From positions 1,054,001 to 1,118,000 of the forward strand of contig NZ_CP083691.1 of NCBI RefSeq assembly GCF_020097155.1: a stretch of 64,000 nucleotides of DNA. Reading direction: 5' to 3'. The DNA is from Micrococcus porci (GTDB lineage: Bacteria; Actinomycetota; Actinomycetes; Actinomycetales; Micrococcaceae). Both the position numbers and the translations under genes were made by a program. Positions 56,046 through 62,990 of this stretch are shown one piece after another (within the stretch, counting starts at the first letter, position 1; each line of letters starts with the position of its first letter). The notes under the pieces are model-generated. The model had not been told where the DNA came from. It did not search any database and saw only the letters and a list, made by a program, of their open reading frames with translations.

Positions 56046-57002
56046 TCAGCGGGCGGGGCGCAACTGCACGTCGGCCGCGGCCAGCGCGAAGCCGAGGGAC
56101 TCGTAGAGCCGCACCGCCGGCACGTTGTCCGCGTCCACGTACAGGTCCACCGCGTCCACGCCACGGCCGGCCATGTGATGCAGCCCCGCCAGGGTCAGGG
56201 CCCGCCCCAGGCCGCGCCCCTGGGCGGCGGGGGAGATCCCGACGGCGTACACCTCGCCCTCCGACGGCGCCCCCGCCTCCGCCGGGGTCACCTTCGTCCA
56301 GTGGTAGCCCACCGGGGTGCCCTCGGCGTCCTCGGCCAAGAGCAGCCCGGCGGCCTCGAACCAGTCCTCGGCCTCCCGGGCGTCCAGGTCGGCGCGGGTG
56401 AGGGAGCCCTGCTCGGGGTGGTCGGCGAACGCGGCGGCGTTCAGGGCCAGCCAGGCGTCCTCGTCCCGGCCCGGCACGAATCCGCGCAGGGTCACGCCCT
56501 CGGGAAGCCGCGTCGGGGGCAGCGCCCCCAGTCCGGCGGGGTCCAGGCGCATCCGGCGCAGCTCGCGCACGGGCTCGAGGCCGTGACGGCGGGCCAGGGC
56601 GAGCGCCCCCGGCAGCGCGCCGTGCGCCCAGGCGCTGGTCCGCCGCGCCTCCCCGCGCTCGCGGACCGCGTCCGCCGCGGCCTCCGCCAGGGCGGCGCCC
56701 AGGCCGGCGCCGCGGTGCGCCGGGTCCACCGCCAGCTCCACGACGCCCGGCCCCGCGGCCTCGCCCTCCGGTGCCAGGACCGCCACGCCGGTGACGGCGC
56801 CCGCCTCGTCGCGGGTCAGGCCCCACCACCGCTGCGCATCGCGCGCCAGGACCGCGCGCGTCTGGTCGTTCAGCGGGGGGTGGCCGTCGGAGCGGTGGGC
56901 GCGGTCCGCCAGGGCGAGGGCGGCGTCCACGTCGGACGGCGTTCCGGGGGAGACGACGCCGGGCGTCGGCGGGAGGGCGGGGGAGGCGGGCTGCTCGGAC
57001 AT
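56046..57002 (-). CDS. mshD: mycothiol synthase
   Basis: MshD acetylates Cys-GlcN-Ins in the last step of mycothiol synthesis. The 318-residue protein has two GNAT halves: [18 protein letters not shown] (about 93-110) in the first and [20 protein letters not shown] (about 252-271) in the second, with [20 protein letters not shown] near the end. I chose the ATG at 57002 (MSEQPASP) over the GTG at 57008 because TAGGGT (57009-57014, reverse) is six bases upstream of the ATG and would touch the GTG. glnR lies just upstream, as in mycobacteria. Confidence 0.92.
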   Translation of the reverse strand: MSEQPASPALPPTPGVVSPGTPSDVDAALALADRAHRSDGHPPLNDQTRAVLARDAQRWWGLTRDEAGAVTGVAVLAPEGEAAGPGVVELAVDPAHRGAGLGAALAEAAADAVRERGEARRTSAWAHGALPGALALARRHGLEPVRELRRMRLDPAGLGALPPTRLPEGVTLRGFVPGRDEDAWLALNAAAFADHPEQGSLTRADLDAREAEDWFEAAGLLLAEDAEGTPVGYHWTKVTPAEAGAPSEGEVYAVGISPAAQGRGLGRALTLAGLHHMAGRGVDAVDLYVDADNVPAVRLYESLGFALAAADVQLRPAR

Positions 57003-57008
57003 GCCCAC

Positions 57009-57014
57009 ACCCTA
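57009..57014 (-). promoter_or_regulatory. -10 hexamer TAGGGT, leaderless start of mshD
   Basis: TAGGGT, then GTGGGC, then ATG at 57002. It settles the start codon choice. Confidence 0.6.
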
Positions 57015-57035
57015 GGCCGCCGGACGCCAGGCCCG

Positions 57036-57716
57036 TCAGGCATCGCCGTCGGGGCGGGGGGTGAACCGGTAGCCGACGTTGCGGACGGTGCCGATCATCT
57101 GCTCGCGGTCCGGGCCGAGCTTGGCGCGCAGGCGGCGCACGTGGACGTCCACGGTGCGGGTCCCGCCGAAGTAGTCGTCGCCCCACACCTCCCGGAGCAG
57201 CTGCTCGCGGGAGAACGCCCGGCCGGGACTCTGCGCGAGGTGCTTGAGCAGCTCGAACTCGCGGAAGGTGAGGTTCAGGGCGCGTCCGTCGAGGCGGGCC
57301 CGGTAGCCGACCGGGTCGATCTCCACGCCGCCCACGGCCAGCCGCTCCGCCGCGCCGCCGGCCACCGGCGCGTCGGCGGGGCGCAGCAGGCGCACGCGGG
57401 CGTCCACCTCGGCGGGTCCGGCGCCGGTGAGCACGATGTCTGCGAGCGACCACTCCGGGCCCACCGCGGTGAGGGCGCCTTCGGCCATCACCGCCACCAC
57501 CGGCACCTCCGGCGCCAGGGACGCCAGGTCCCGGGCCAGGGTGCGCGCCTCTGCCAGGCCGGAGGTGGCGTCGAGCAGCACGCCGTCGACGTCCTCCCGG
57601 CCGGCGGCGAGGGCGGCGCGGGGGTCGGCGCGCTCGACGTCGTGCGTGAGGAGGTCGAGCGCGGGGAGCACCTCCACGGCGGACGCGGCGCGCGTGAGCA
57701 TCAGCAGCCGCGCCAT
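57036..57716 (-). CDS. glnR: GlnR-type orphan response regulator of nitrogen metabolism
   Basis: GlnR controls glutamine synthetase and ammonium uptake genes in actinobacteria. The 226-residue OmpR-family protein has a receiver-like domain (about 1-110) without a clear acidic phosphorylation pocket, containing VLPALDLLTHDVERADP and LTGAGPAEVDARVRLL, and a winged helix (about 128-222) with LNLTFREFELLKHLAQSPGR, REQLLREVWGDDYFGGTRTV and VRNVGYRF. These segments match mycobacterial GlnR closely. The order glnR-mshD is the same as in mycobacteria. The ATG has a GAGGGGGC ribosome site. Confidence 0.88.
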   Translation of the reverse strand: MARLLMLTRAASAVEVLPALDLLTHDVERADPRAALAAGREDVDGVLLDATSGLAEARTLARDLASLAPEVPVVAVMAEGALTAVGPEWSLADIVLTGAGPAEVDARVRLLRPADAPVAGGAAERLAVGGVEIDPVGYRARLDGRALNLTFREFELLKHLAQSPGRAFSREQLLREVWGDDYFGGTRTVDVHVRRLRAKLGPDREQMIGTVRNVGYRFTPRPDGDA

Positions 57717-57819
57717 GGCGCCCCCTCGACGTCGTCCGTGCCGGCGCTGCCGGCGCCCGCGTGTGACGCCGGCCCGCCGTCGAGGATACCGATCGGGCGC
57801 GCCTGGCAGGATGGGGGGC

Positions 57820-58629
57820 GTGATGCGTCTGTCCATGGCCCTGAGCGCGGCCCTCGCCGCCCTCGTCCTCGGGGGAGCGGCCCTGCTGGGCCCGGTCCCG
57901 GCTGCGGTGGCGGCCTGCCTCGTCATCGCGGTGATCGCCTTCGGCTGGCCCCGTCAGATGGGCGCCCCCGCCCGCCTCTCGCTGACCCTCACCATGCTCG
58001 TGGCGGGCGTGCTCGGCGTGCTCGTGATGGTGCTGTGGCCGCGCGGCGACGCCGGTCCGCGCGGCGCGTGGGCGCTGTTCGAGCCGCTGGCCGTGGTCCT
58101 GGCGTTCGGCACGATGGCGTCGTTCATCGTGCAGCTGGTGCGCGGGACGGGCCGGCCGCTGCGCCTGGAGTCCACGGTGACCACCATGGGCGGAGTCCTC
58201 GTGTGCCTCCTGGCCGCCTCGTGGGTCCCGCTCGCGCATCACCGCGAGGCCCCCGGCGCCACCGGACTCGTGGTCACGCTGGCGGCCACCCTGATCGTCA
58301 CGTCCCTGATCGGCCTGACGCCGTTCATGCAGGGGCGCCCGCGGGTGCTCGCCCTCGTGATGGTGCCGGCCTCCGGGGTCGTCGCGGCGCTGGTGTCCCT
58401 GCTGCTCGGCGCCCCCGCCCACACCGCGTGGGTGTACGCGGCGGCGGCCCTGGGCACGGCGGGGCTCGTCTCCCTGACGGCCGCGGCGGCGCCCTCCTCC
58501 CGCCCGCTGCCCGAGGACCGCGTCGTGGGCACCACGCTCTCCCCGCGGCGCGCCGGCTATGCGCTGGCGATGGCCCCCGTGGGGGCGGCGGGGGTGGTCG
58601 GGCACGTCATGCTCGGCTTCCTGGCCTGA
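57820..58629 (+). CDS. multi-pass membrane protein of unknown function
   Basis: The 269-residue protein has about eight helices, starting MMRLSMALSAALAALVLGGA, with loops such as GWPRQMGAPARLSLT and LVRGTGRPLRLESTVTTMGG. No known family is clear to me. I chose the GTG at 57820, seven bases after CAGGAT (57807-57812), a looser -10 form; the ATG at 57823 is the alternative. It is divergent from glnR and tandem with a 38-residue membrane protein. Confidence 0.75.
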   Translation: MMRLSMALSAALAALVLGGAALLGPVPAAVAACLVIAVIAFGWPRQMGAPARLSLTLTMLVAGVLGVLVMVLWPRGDAGPRGAWALFEPLAVVLAFGTMASFIVQLVRGTGRPLRLESTVTTMGGVLVCLLAASWVPLAHHREAPGATGLVVTLAATLIVTSLIGLTPFMQGRPRVLALVMVPASGVVAALVSLLLGAPAHTAWVYAAAALGTAGLVSLTAAAAPSSRPLPEDRVVGTTLSPRRAGYALAMAPVGAAGVVGHVMLGFLA

Positions 58630-58648
58630 CCCGGGGGCGCTCCCGGGA

Positions 58649-58654
58649 TAGGAT
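58649..58654 (+). promoter_or_regulatory. -10 hexamer TAGGAT, leaderless start of the 38-residue protein
   Basis: TAGGAT is followed by GCCGAGC and the ATG at 58662. Confidence 0.6.
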
Positions 58655-58661
58655 GCCGAGC

Positions 58662-58778
58662 ATGGATTCGATTGTTGCTCTCGAGATCTTCTTCCTCGTC
58701 CTCGTCGTGCTGGCGGGCCTGGGCATGGCGGCCGTGGCCGCCCTCGTCGTCGGCGGCCTCTTCAAGGGCCAGCGCTGA
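58662..58778 (+). CDS. 38-residue single-helix membrane protein
   Basis: The small frame encodes a short acidic start (MDSIVALEIF), one long hydrophobic helix of about 28 residues with FLVLVVLAGLGMAAVAALVV, and a polar end GLFKGQR. It has its own -10 hexamer seven bases before the ATG and a perfect terminator hairpin three bases after the stop, so it is a complete transcription unit. It resembles small single-pass membrane proteins that modulate larger partners, but I know no family for it. Confidence 0.7.
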   Translation: MDSIVALEIFFLVLVVLAGLGMAAVAALVVGGLFKGQR

Positions 58779-58780
58779 GC

Positions 58781-58805
58781 GCACGGCCCCGCTGAGGGGC
58801 CGTGC
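58781..58805 (+). terminator. Terminator after the 38-residue protein
   Basis: GCACGGCCCC (58781-58790) and GGGGCCGTGC (58796-58805) pair perfectly across a GCTGA loop. Confidence 0.8.
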
Positions 58806-58816
58806 CGTGCGTCGTC

Positions 58817-59497
58817 ATGGCCACTGAACTCCCGTACGACCTCACCCCCGAGCTCGCCCCGCTGTCCTGGCTGATCGGCAGCTGGGAGGGGCAGGGACGC
58901 CTCGGCGACGGCTCCGAGGGGACGGACATCTTCTACCAGCGCGTCGACTTCGTCGAGCACGGCCTCCCGTTCGTCGAGTACCGCGCGGAGTCCTGGCTCT
59001 GCGAGGCGGACGGCACCCTCCTGCGCCCGCTGACCGTGGAGTCCGGCTTCTGGCAGGTGGACCGCGCGCGGCAGGACGGCGACGTCGGCCCCGGCATGGT
59101 GCCTGCGGACATCGTCCCCGCCTATCGCTCCGCCGAGGACGTGGAGGCACTGCGCTCCGAGGACGGCGCCTTCCGCATCACCGCCACCATCACCCACCCG
59201 GGCTCCCTGGCCGAGCTCTACTACGGGCGCATCAAGGGCCCGCAGGTGCAGATCGTGATGGACTCCCTGCTGCGCGGCGCGGCCGCCGGCGAGTACGCCC
59301 GCGCCACCCGCATGGCCGGCCTGGTGAACGGCCAGCTGTTCTGGCGCTGGGACTCGTCCCCCGCCGTGGAGGGCCCTATGGAGGTCCACGCCTCCGCCAT
59401 CCTGGACCGCATGCCGGACCCCTCCGAGGGTCGGCTGGCCCCCGGCGCACCCCGACCCCGGGGGGAGCGCGGGCGAGCTCCGGAGCAGGGCGCGTGA
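58817..59497 (+). CDS. nitrobindin-like heme-binding beta-barrel protein (FABP family)
   Basis: The 226-residue protein begins with the nitrobindin signature LAPLSWLIGSWEGQGRLGDG (about 13-32) and continues with about ten strands, including YRAESWLCEADGTLL and PGSLAELYYGRIKGPQVQI (about 130-148). Family members bind heme and scavenge nitric oxide or peroxynitrite; the axial His is near the C-terminal third. A Pro/Arg-rich tail is extra. I chose the ATG at 58817 rather than 58802 because of the family start. Its stop overlaps ygfZ by four bases. Confidence 0.82.
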   Translation: MATELPYDLTPELAPLSWLIGSWEGQGRLGDGSEGTDIFYQRVDFVEHGLPFVEYRAESWLCEADGTLLRPLTVESGFWQVDRARQDGDVGPGMVPADIVPAYRSAEDVEALRSEDGAFRITATITHPGSLAELYYGRIKGPQVQIVMDSLLRGAAAGEYARATRMAGLVNGQLFWRWDSSPAVEGPMEVHASAILDRMPDPSEGRLAPGAPRPRGERGRAPEQGA

Positions 59498-60717
59498 CCG
59501 AGCCGCGTCCCGAGCCCGCCCCGGCCGTCAGGGCGGCGCGGCGCAGCCCGCTGCTGGCCCCGCCCCCGGCCGCTCCCGGCGGCCCCGCGGAGGGCGCGGT
59601 CGAGGGCGTCGGCCAGGACGCCGGCGTCGCGGCCCACTACGGCCGTCCGCTCGTCGAGCAGCGCGCCCTCGCCCGCGGCCGGGCGCTCGTGGACCTCTCG
59701 CAGAAGACGGTCGTGTCCGTCTCCGGCCCGGACCGGCTCTCCTGGCTGCACACGCTGAGCACACAGCACCTGAAGGACCGTCCCGCGGGCACCAGTACCG
59801 AGGCCCTCTTCCTGGACGCGAACGGGCGCATCGAGATCGCCGTGCACCTGCTGGAGGACGGCGCCGCCGCCTGGCTGATCGCCGATCCCGCCCACGCCGA
59901 CGTCCTCGTCACGTGGCTGCGCTCCATGGTGTTCTCCCACCGCGTCACCCTGCGTGACCACACGGGCGTCGTCGCCGTGGTCGGGGCCATGGCCCCGGTG
60001 CCCGGCTGGGAGGACCGCACCGTGTGGCTCGACCCGTGGCCGCGCGTCGACGTCGGCGGCTGGCCGTACTCCCCGGATCCCGACCCGGCCGCGCACCCGG
60101 GCGCGGGCTGGTCCTGGCGGGAGTACCTCGTGACCCGCGGCGACCTCGTGGCCACCGTCGACCGGCTCGGCACGGGGGAGCTGGAGGGCTGGTCCCTCGC
60201 CGGCGCCCTCGCGGCGGAGGCCCTGCGCATCGAGGCGGGCCGCCCCCGTCCCGCGGTGGACGCCGACGCCCGCGCCATCCCGCACGAGCTCGACATCCTG
60301 CGCACGGCCGTCCACCTGGAGAAGGGCTGCTACCGCGGGCAGGAGACCGTGGCCCGCGTGTACAACCTGGGCCGTCCGCCGCGGCGGCTCACCCAGCTCC
60401 TGCTGGACGGCTCCTCGCATGCCCTCCCCGCCGCGGGGGCGGCCGTCATCCTGCGCCCCGAGCCGGACACGGCCGACGCGCGAGCCGCCGCCCGTCCCGT
60501 CGGCACCGTGACCAGCGCGGTCCAGCACCACGAGGCCGGGGCGGTCGCCCTGGCGGTGCTCAAGCGGGCCGTTCCCGTGGCCGCCGAGCTCCTCGTCCGG
60601 GAGGAGGCCGCGGGCGGCGGGGAGCCCGAGTGGATCGCCGCGTCCCAGCAGGCGCTCGTCTCGCCCGACGCCGGCCAGGTCGTCGGCCGCCCCGCGGGGC
60701 TCAGCCGGCGCGCGTGA
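59494..60717 (+). CDS. ygfZ: YgfZ/GcvT-type folate-binding protein
   Basis: YgfZ helps build or repair iron-sulfur clusters using folate. The 407-residue protein has the key motif EKGCYRGQETVARV (about 275-288, with the conserved Cys), preceded by VSVSGPDRLSWLHTLSTQHL (about 75-94). The N-terminal 50 residues are Ala/Pro-rich. It starts with GTG, coupled to the nitrobindin-like gene, which suggests a shared redox-repair role. The last 17 bp overlap the 3' end of the convergent GNAT gene. Confidence 0.88.
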   Translation: MTEPRPEPAPAVRAARRSPLLAPPPAAPGGPAEGAVEGVGQDAGVAAHYGRPLVEQRALARGRALVDLSQKTVVSVSGPDRLSWLHTLSTQHLKDRPAGTSTEALFLDANGRIEIAVHLLEDGAAAWLIADPAHADVLVTWLRSMVFSHRVTLRDHTGVVAVVGAMAPVPGWEDRTVWLDPWPRVDVGGWPYSPDPDPAAHPGAGWSWREYLVTRGDLVATVDRLGTGELEGWSLAGALAAEALRIEAGRPRPAVDADARAIPHELDILRTAVHLEKGCYRGQETVARVYNLGRPPRRLTQLLLDGSSHALPAAGAAVILRPEPDTADARAAARPVGTVTSAVQHHEAGAVALAVLKRAVPVAAELLVREEAAGGGEPEWIAASQQALVSPDAGQVVGRPAGLSRRA

Positions 60718-61453
60718 GCTCGACGCGGGTCAGGCGGCCCGTGGGCACGAAGCCGACGCCCAGCGCGAGGCGCAGGGCCCCGTCCTGCGCGGCGGGCACG
60801 CGCGCCTGCGGCACCAGGCCCTCGTCCCAGGCGGCCCCGGCGGCCACCGCCGCGGCATAGGCGCCCAGGCCGCGCCCGCGCAGTTCGGGGCGCACCAGCA
60901 CGCGGACGTCCGCCAGGAGACCCGCCCGGGTCGCGTGCCCGGCGGCCGCCAGCGGCGTCCCGGTCGCCCGGCCCGCTCCGTCGTCGGGGACGAGGGTGCG
61001 TAGCGCGTGGAGCTCGTCGAGCCCCGCGGCACGGGCGTCGTCGGCGGGGCACTCCCGGGCCAGGGCTGCGGCGTCGGCCGGGTCGTCGGAGACCGCCACC
61101 CGCCCGGAGGGGGCCACCTCCGGGGGCTCGTCCAGGTGGAGGAGGGTGTGCTCGCCGCGAGAGCGCGGACCCCATCCCGAGGCCAGGCGCAGGAGCGTCG
61201 ACTCCAGCGCGAGCTCCTCGGTCGCCCGGTCCGCGGCGGCGGCGAGCAGTGGCTCCGGCCCGGCGAGGACCTCGAGGCCGGCGGCCTCCAGCAGCAGGAT
61301 GTCCGTCTCGGGGCCGGCCGGGCGGGGCAACGCCACCCGCCGGCCGGTGGCCCGGGCGAGGGCGGCGACGTCGTCGGGCACGCCGAGGGCCCGCCCCCAG
61401 GCGAGGGCGACGAGCTCCCGGACGTGCTCGGGCAGCGGCTCCGCGGCCGTCAC
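60701..61453 (-). CDS. GNAT family N-acetyltransferase-like protein
   Basis: The 250-residue protein has an Ala/Leu-rich first half (about 1-110) and a C-terminal GNAT-like half with VLVRPELRGRGLGAYAAAVA (about 190-209, acetyl-CoA loop) and ALRLALGVGFVPTGRLTRVE. The family substrate is unknown. It starts with GTG at 61453, overlapping the pfkA stop by four bases, so it is translated with pfkA. Its own stop lies inside the convergent ygfZ gene (17-bp overlap). Confidence 0.72.
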   Translation of the reverse strand: MTAAEPLPEHVRELVALAWGRALGVPDDVAALARATGRRVALPRPAGPETDILLLEAAGLEVLAGPEPLLAAAADRATEELALESTLLRLASGWGPRSRGEHTLLHLDEPPEVAPSGRVAVSDDPADAAALARECPADDARAAGLDELHALRTLVPDDGAGRATGTPLAAAGHATRAGLLADVRVLVRPELRGRGLGAYAAAVAAGAAWDEGLVPQARVPAAQDGALRLALGVGFVPTGRLTRVELTRAG

Positions 61454-62481
61454 CGGCCGAAGAGGACCTTGGCCTCGTCGTAGCGCTCCCGGGGGACCTC
61501 CTTGAGCCCCTTGAGCGCCGCGCTCATCGGGATGGTGATGATGTCCGTGCCGCGGGCGGCCACCATGGAGCCCCAGCGGTGCTGGGCGGCGAGGTCGATC
61601 GCACCCATGCCGAAGCGGGTGGAGAGCACGCGGTCGCGGGCCGTGGGGGCGCCGCCGCGCTGGATGTGGCCGAGCACCGTGTTGCGGGTCTCGATCCCGG
61701 TCATCTCCTCGATCTCGCGGGTGACCCACTCGCCGATGCCGCCGAGCCGCGGACGCCCGGAGGCCTCCATGCCCGCGTCGGCCAGGGGGTCGTCGTGCCC
61801 CTCGGGGATGAAGCCCTCCGCGACGACGACGAGCGGCGACCGCCCCTTCTCGTGCACCTGGGTGACCCACTCGGCGACCTGCGACATCGGCGTGCGGACC
61901 TCGGGGATCAGGATGGCGTGCGCGCCGGCGGCCATGCCGGAGTGCAGGGCGATCCACCCGACGTGCCGTCCCATGACCTCGGCGACCATGCACCGGTGGT
62001 GGGACTCGCCGGTCGTGCGCAGGCGGTCCATGGCGTCCGTGGCGATCTCCACGGCGGTGTCGAAGCCGAACGTGTAATCGGTGCCCTGGAGGTCGTTGTC
62101 GATGGTCTTCGGCACGCCCACCACGGGCAGGCCGTCCTGGGCGAGGCGGTTGGCGCCGGCCAGGGTGCCCTCGCCGCCGATCGCGACGACCGCGTCGATG
62201 CCGAGCTCGCGGAGGTTGCGCGCCATGTTCTCCGGGCCGCCGCCGTCGGCGTCGTACGGATGGGTGCGCGAGGTGCCCAGGATGGTGCCGCCGGTGCGGG
62301 CCAGGCCGCGCACGCGGGTGCGGGGCAGGTCCTCGACGTCCTGCTCGATGATGCCGGCCCACCCGTTGCGGATGCCCACCATCTCCATGTCGTAGGTCTT
62401 GATGCCGTGCAGCACCGCGGCACGGATCACGGCGTTCAGGCCGGGGCAGTCGCCACCGGAGGTGAGCAGGCCGACTCGCAT
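61450..62481 (-). CDS. pfkA: 6-phosphofructokinase
   Basis: PfkA phosphorylates fructose 6-phosphate. The 343-residue protein has TSGGDCPGLNAVIR (about 7-20), IGGEGTLAGANRL (about 101-113) and VPKTIDNDLQGTDYTFGFDT (about 123-142). Gly at 105 favours ATP, while Lys at 125 is typical of diphosphate enzymes; this mixed pattern is that of the actinobacterial ATP enzymes, so ATP use is likely. AGGAGGACACCCC precedes the ATG. A hairpin lies at the predicted 5' end of the mRNA (62509-62530). Confidence 0.95.
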   Translation of the reverse strand: MRVGLLTSGGDCPGLNAVIRAAVLHGIKTYDMEMVGIRNGWAGIIEQDVEDLPRTRVRGLARTGGTILGTSRTHPYDADGGGPENMARNLRELGIDAVVAIGGEGTLAGANRLAQDGLPVVGVPKTIDNDLQGTDYTFGFDTAVEIATDAMDRLRTTGESHHRCMVAEVMGRHVGWIALHSGMAAGAHAILIPEVRTPMSQVAEWVTQVHEKGRSPLVVVAEGFIPEGHDDPLADAGMEASGRPRLGGIGEWVTREIEEMTGIETRNTVLGHIQRGGAPTARDRVLSTRFGMGAIDLAAQHRWGSMVAARGTDIITIPMSAALKGLKEVPRERYDEAKVLFGR

Positions 62482-62508
62482 GGGGTGTCCTCCTGGGATC
62501 GGTGCGGG

Positions 62509-62530
62509 GAGGGCGTCGGAAGACGCCCTC
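62509..62530 (-). other. 5'-terminal stem-loop of pfkA mRNA
   Basis: GAGGGCGTC (62509-62517) and GACGCCCTC (62522-62530) pair perfectly with a four-base loop. Read leftward, TAGGGT (62535-62540) would start RNA at about 62528-62529, so the mRNA begins with this hairpin. The ribosome site follows after it. Confidence 0.55.
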
Positions 62531-62534
62531 GACC

Positions 62535-62540
62535 ACCCTA
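62535..62540 (-). promoter_or_regulatory. -10 hexamer TAGGGT of pfkA
   Basis: TAGGGT lies 53 bases before the pfkA ATG on the reverse strand, so this gene has a real leader with a stem-loop and AGGAGG. Confidence 0.5.
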
Positions 62541-62644
62541 GTCAGGGGGCCGTCGCCGCGTCAGGAGACGGGCGACCGCCCCAGCCGGCGGGCGGTCAGG
62601 GCGGTCTGGTGGCGCGGTCGGGGCGCCGCCGGTGCCGGGGCGGC

Positions 62645-62935
62645 TCAGGCGCCGGAGAGGGCGCGTTCGGCGGGGATCACGCCGTCCTCCCACGGGGTGA
62701 GGGCCCAGACCACCAGGTAGGCGCCGAGGCCGAGCACCGGCAGCAGGCCCACGAGGACGAGGACCAGGCGCATGAGCCAGACGTCGACGCCCGTGTTCGC
62801 GGCCAGGCCCGCCGCGATGCCGCCGACCAGGCGGGGACGGGTGCGACGGAACCCCAGCGCGCGGATGCCGTCGAAGACGGGCGTGAGGGGCGTGCGGCGG
62901 GCGCCGCCGGGGCGAGGGCGGGAGACGGGGGTCAT
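62645..62935 (-). CDS. small PspC domain membrane protein
   Basis: The 96-residue protein has a Pro/Arg-rich start and a PspC-type domain: FDGIRALGFRRTRPRLVGGI (about 21-40), then GLAANTGVDVWLMRLVLVLV and GLGAYLVVWALTPWED (about 69-84). PspC proteins sense envelope stress or pair with other membrane sensors. AAAGGACCCCC precedes the ATG. It lies 55 bp downstream of a larger PspC gene on the same strand, and the pair is probably an operon. Confidence 0.85.
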   Translation of the reverse strand: MTPVSRPRPGGARRTPLTPVFDGIRALGFRRTRPRLVGGIAAGLAANTGVDVWLMRLVLVLVGLLPVLGLGAYLVVWALTPWEDGVIPAERALSGA

Positions 62936-62990
62936 CGGGGGTCCTTTCGGCGGGAGGGGGAGTCGACGGCGGACGGCGACGTCGGCCGTG

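Noticed and set aside
55842..58778. A 978-residue forward frame opposite mshD and glnR.
   Set aside because: mshD and glnR are certain on the reverse strand. The last 38 codons belong to the real small membrane protein at 58662.
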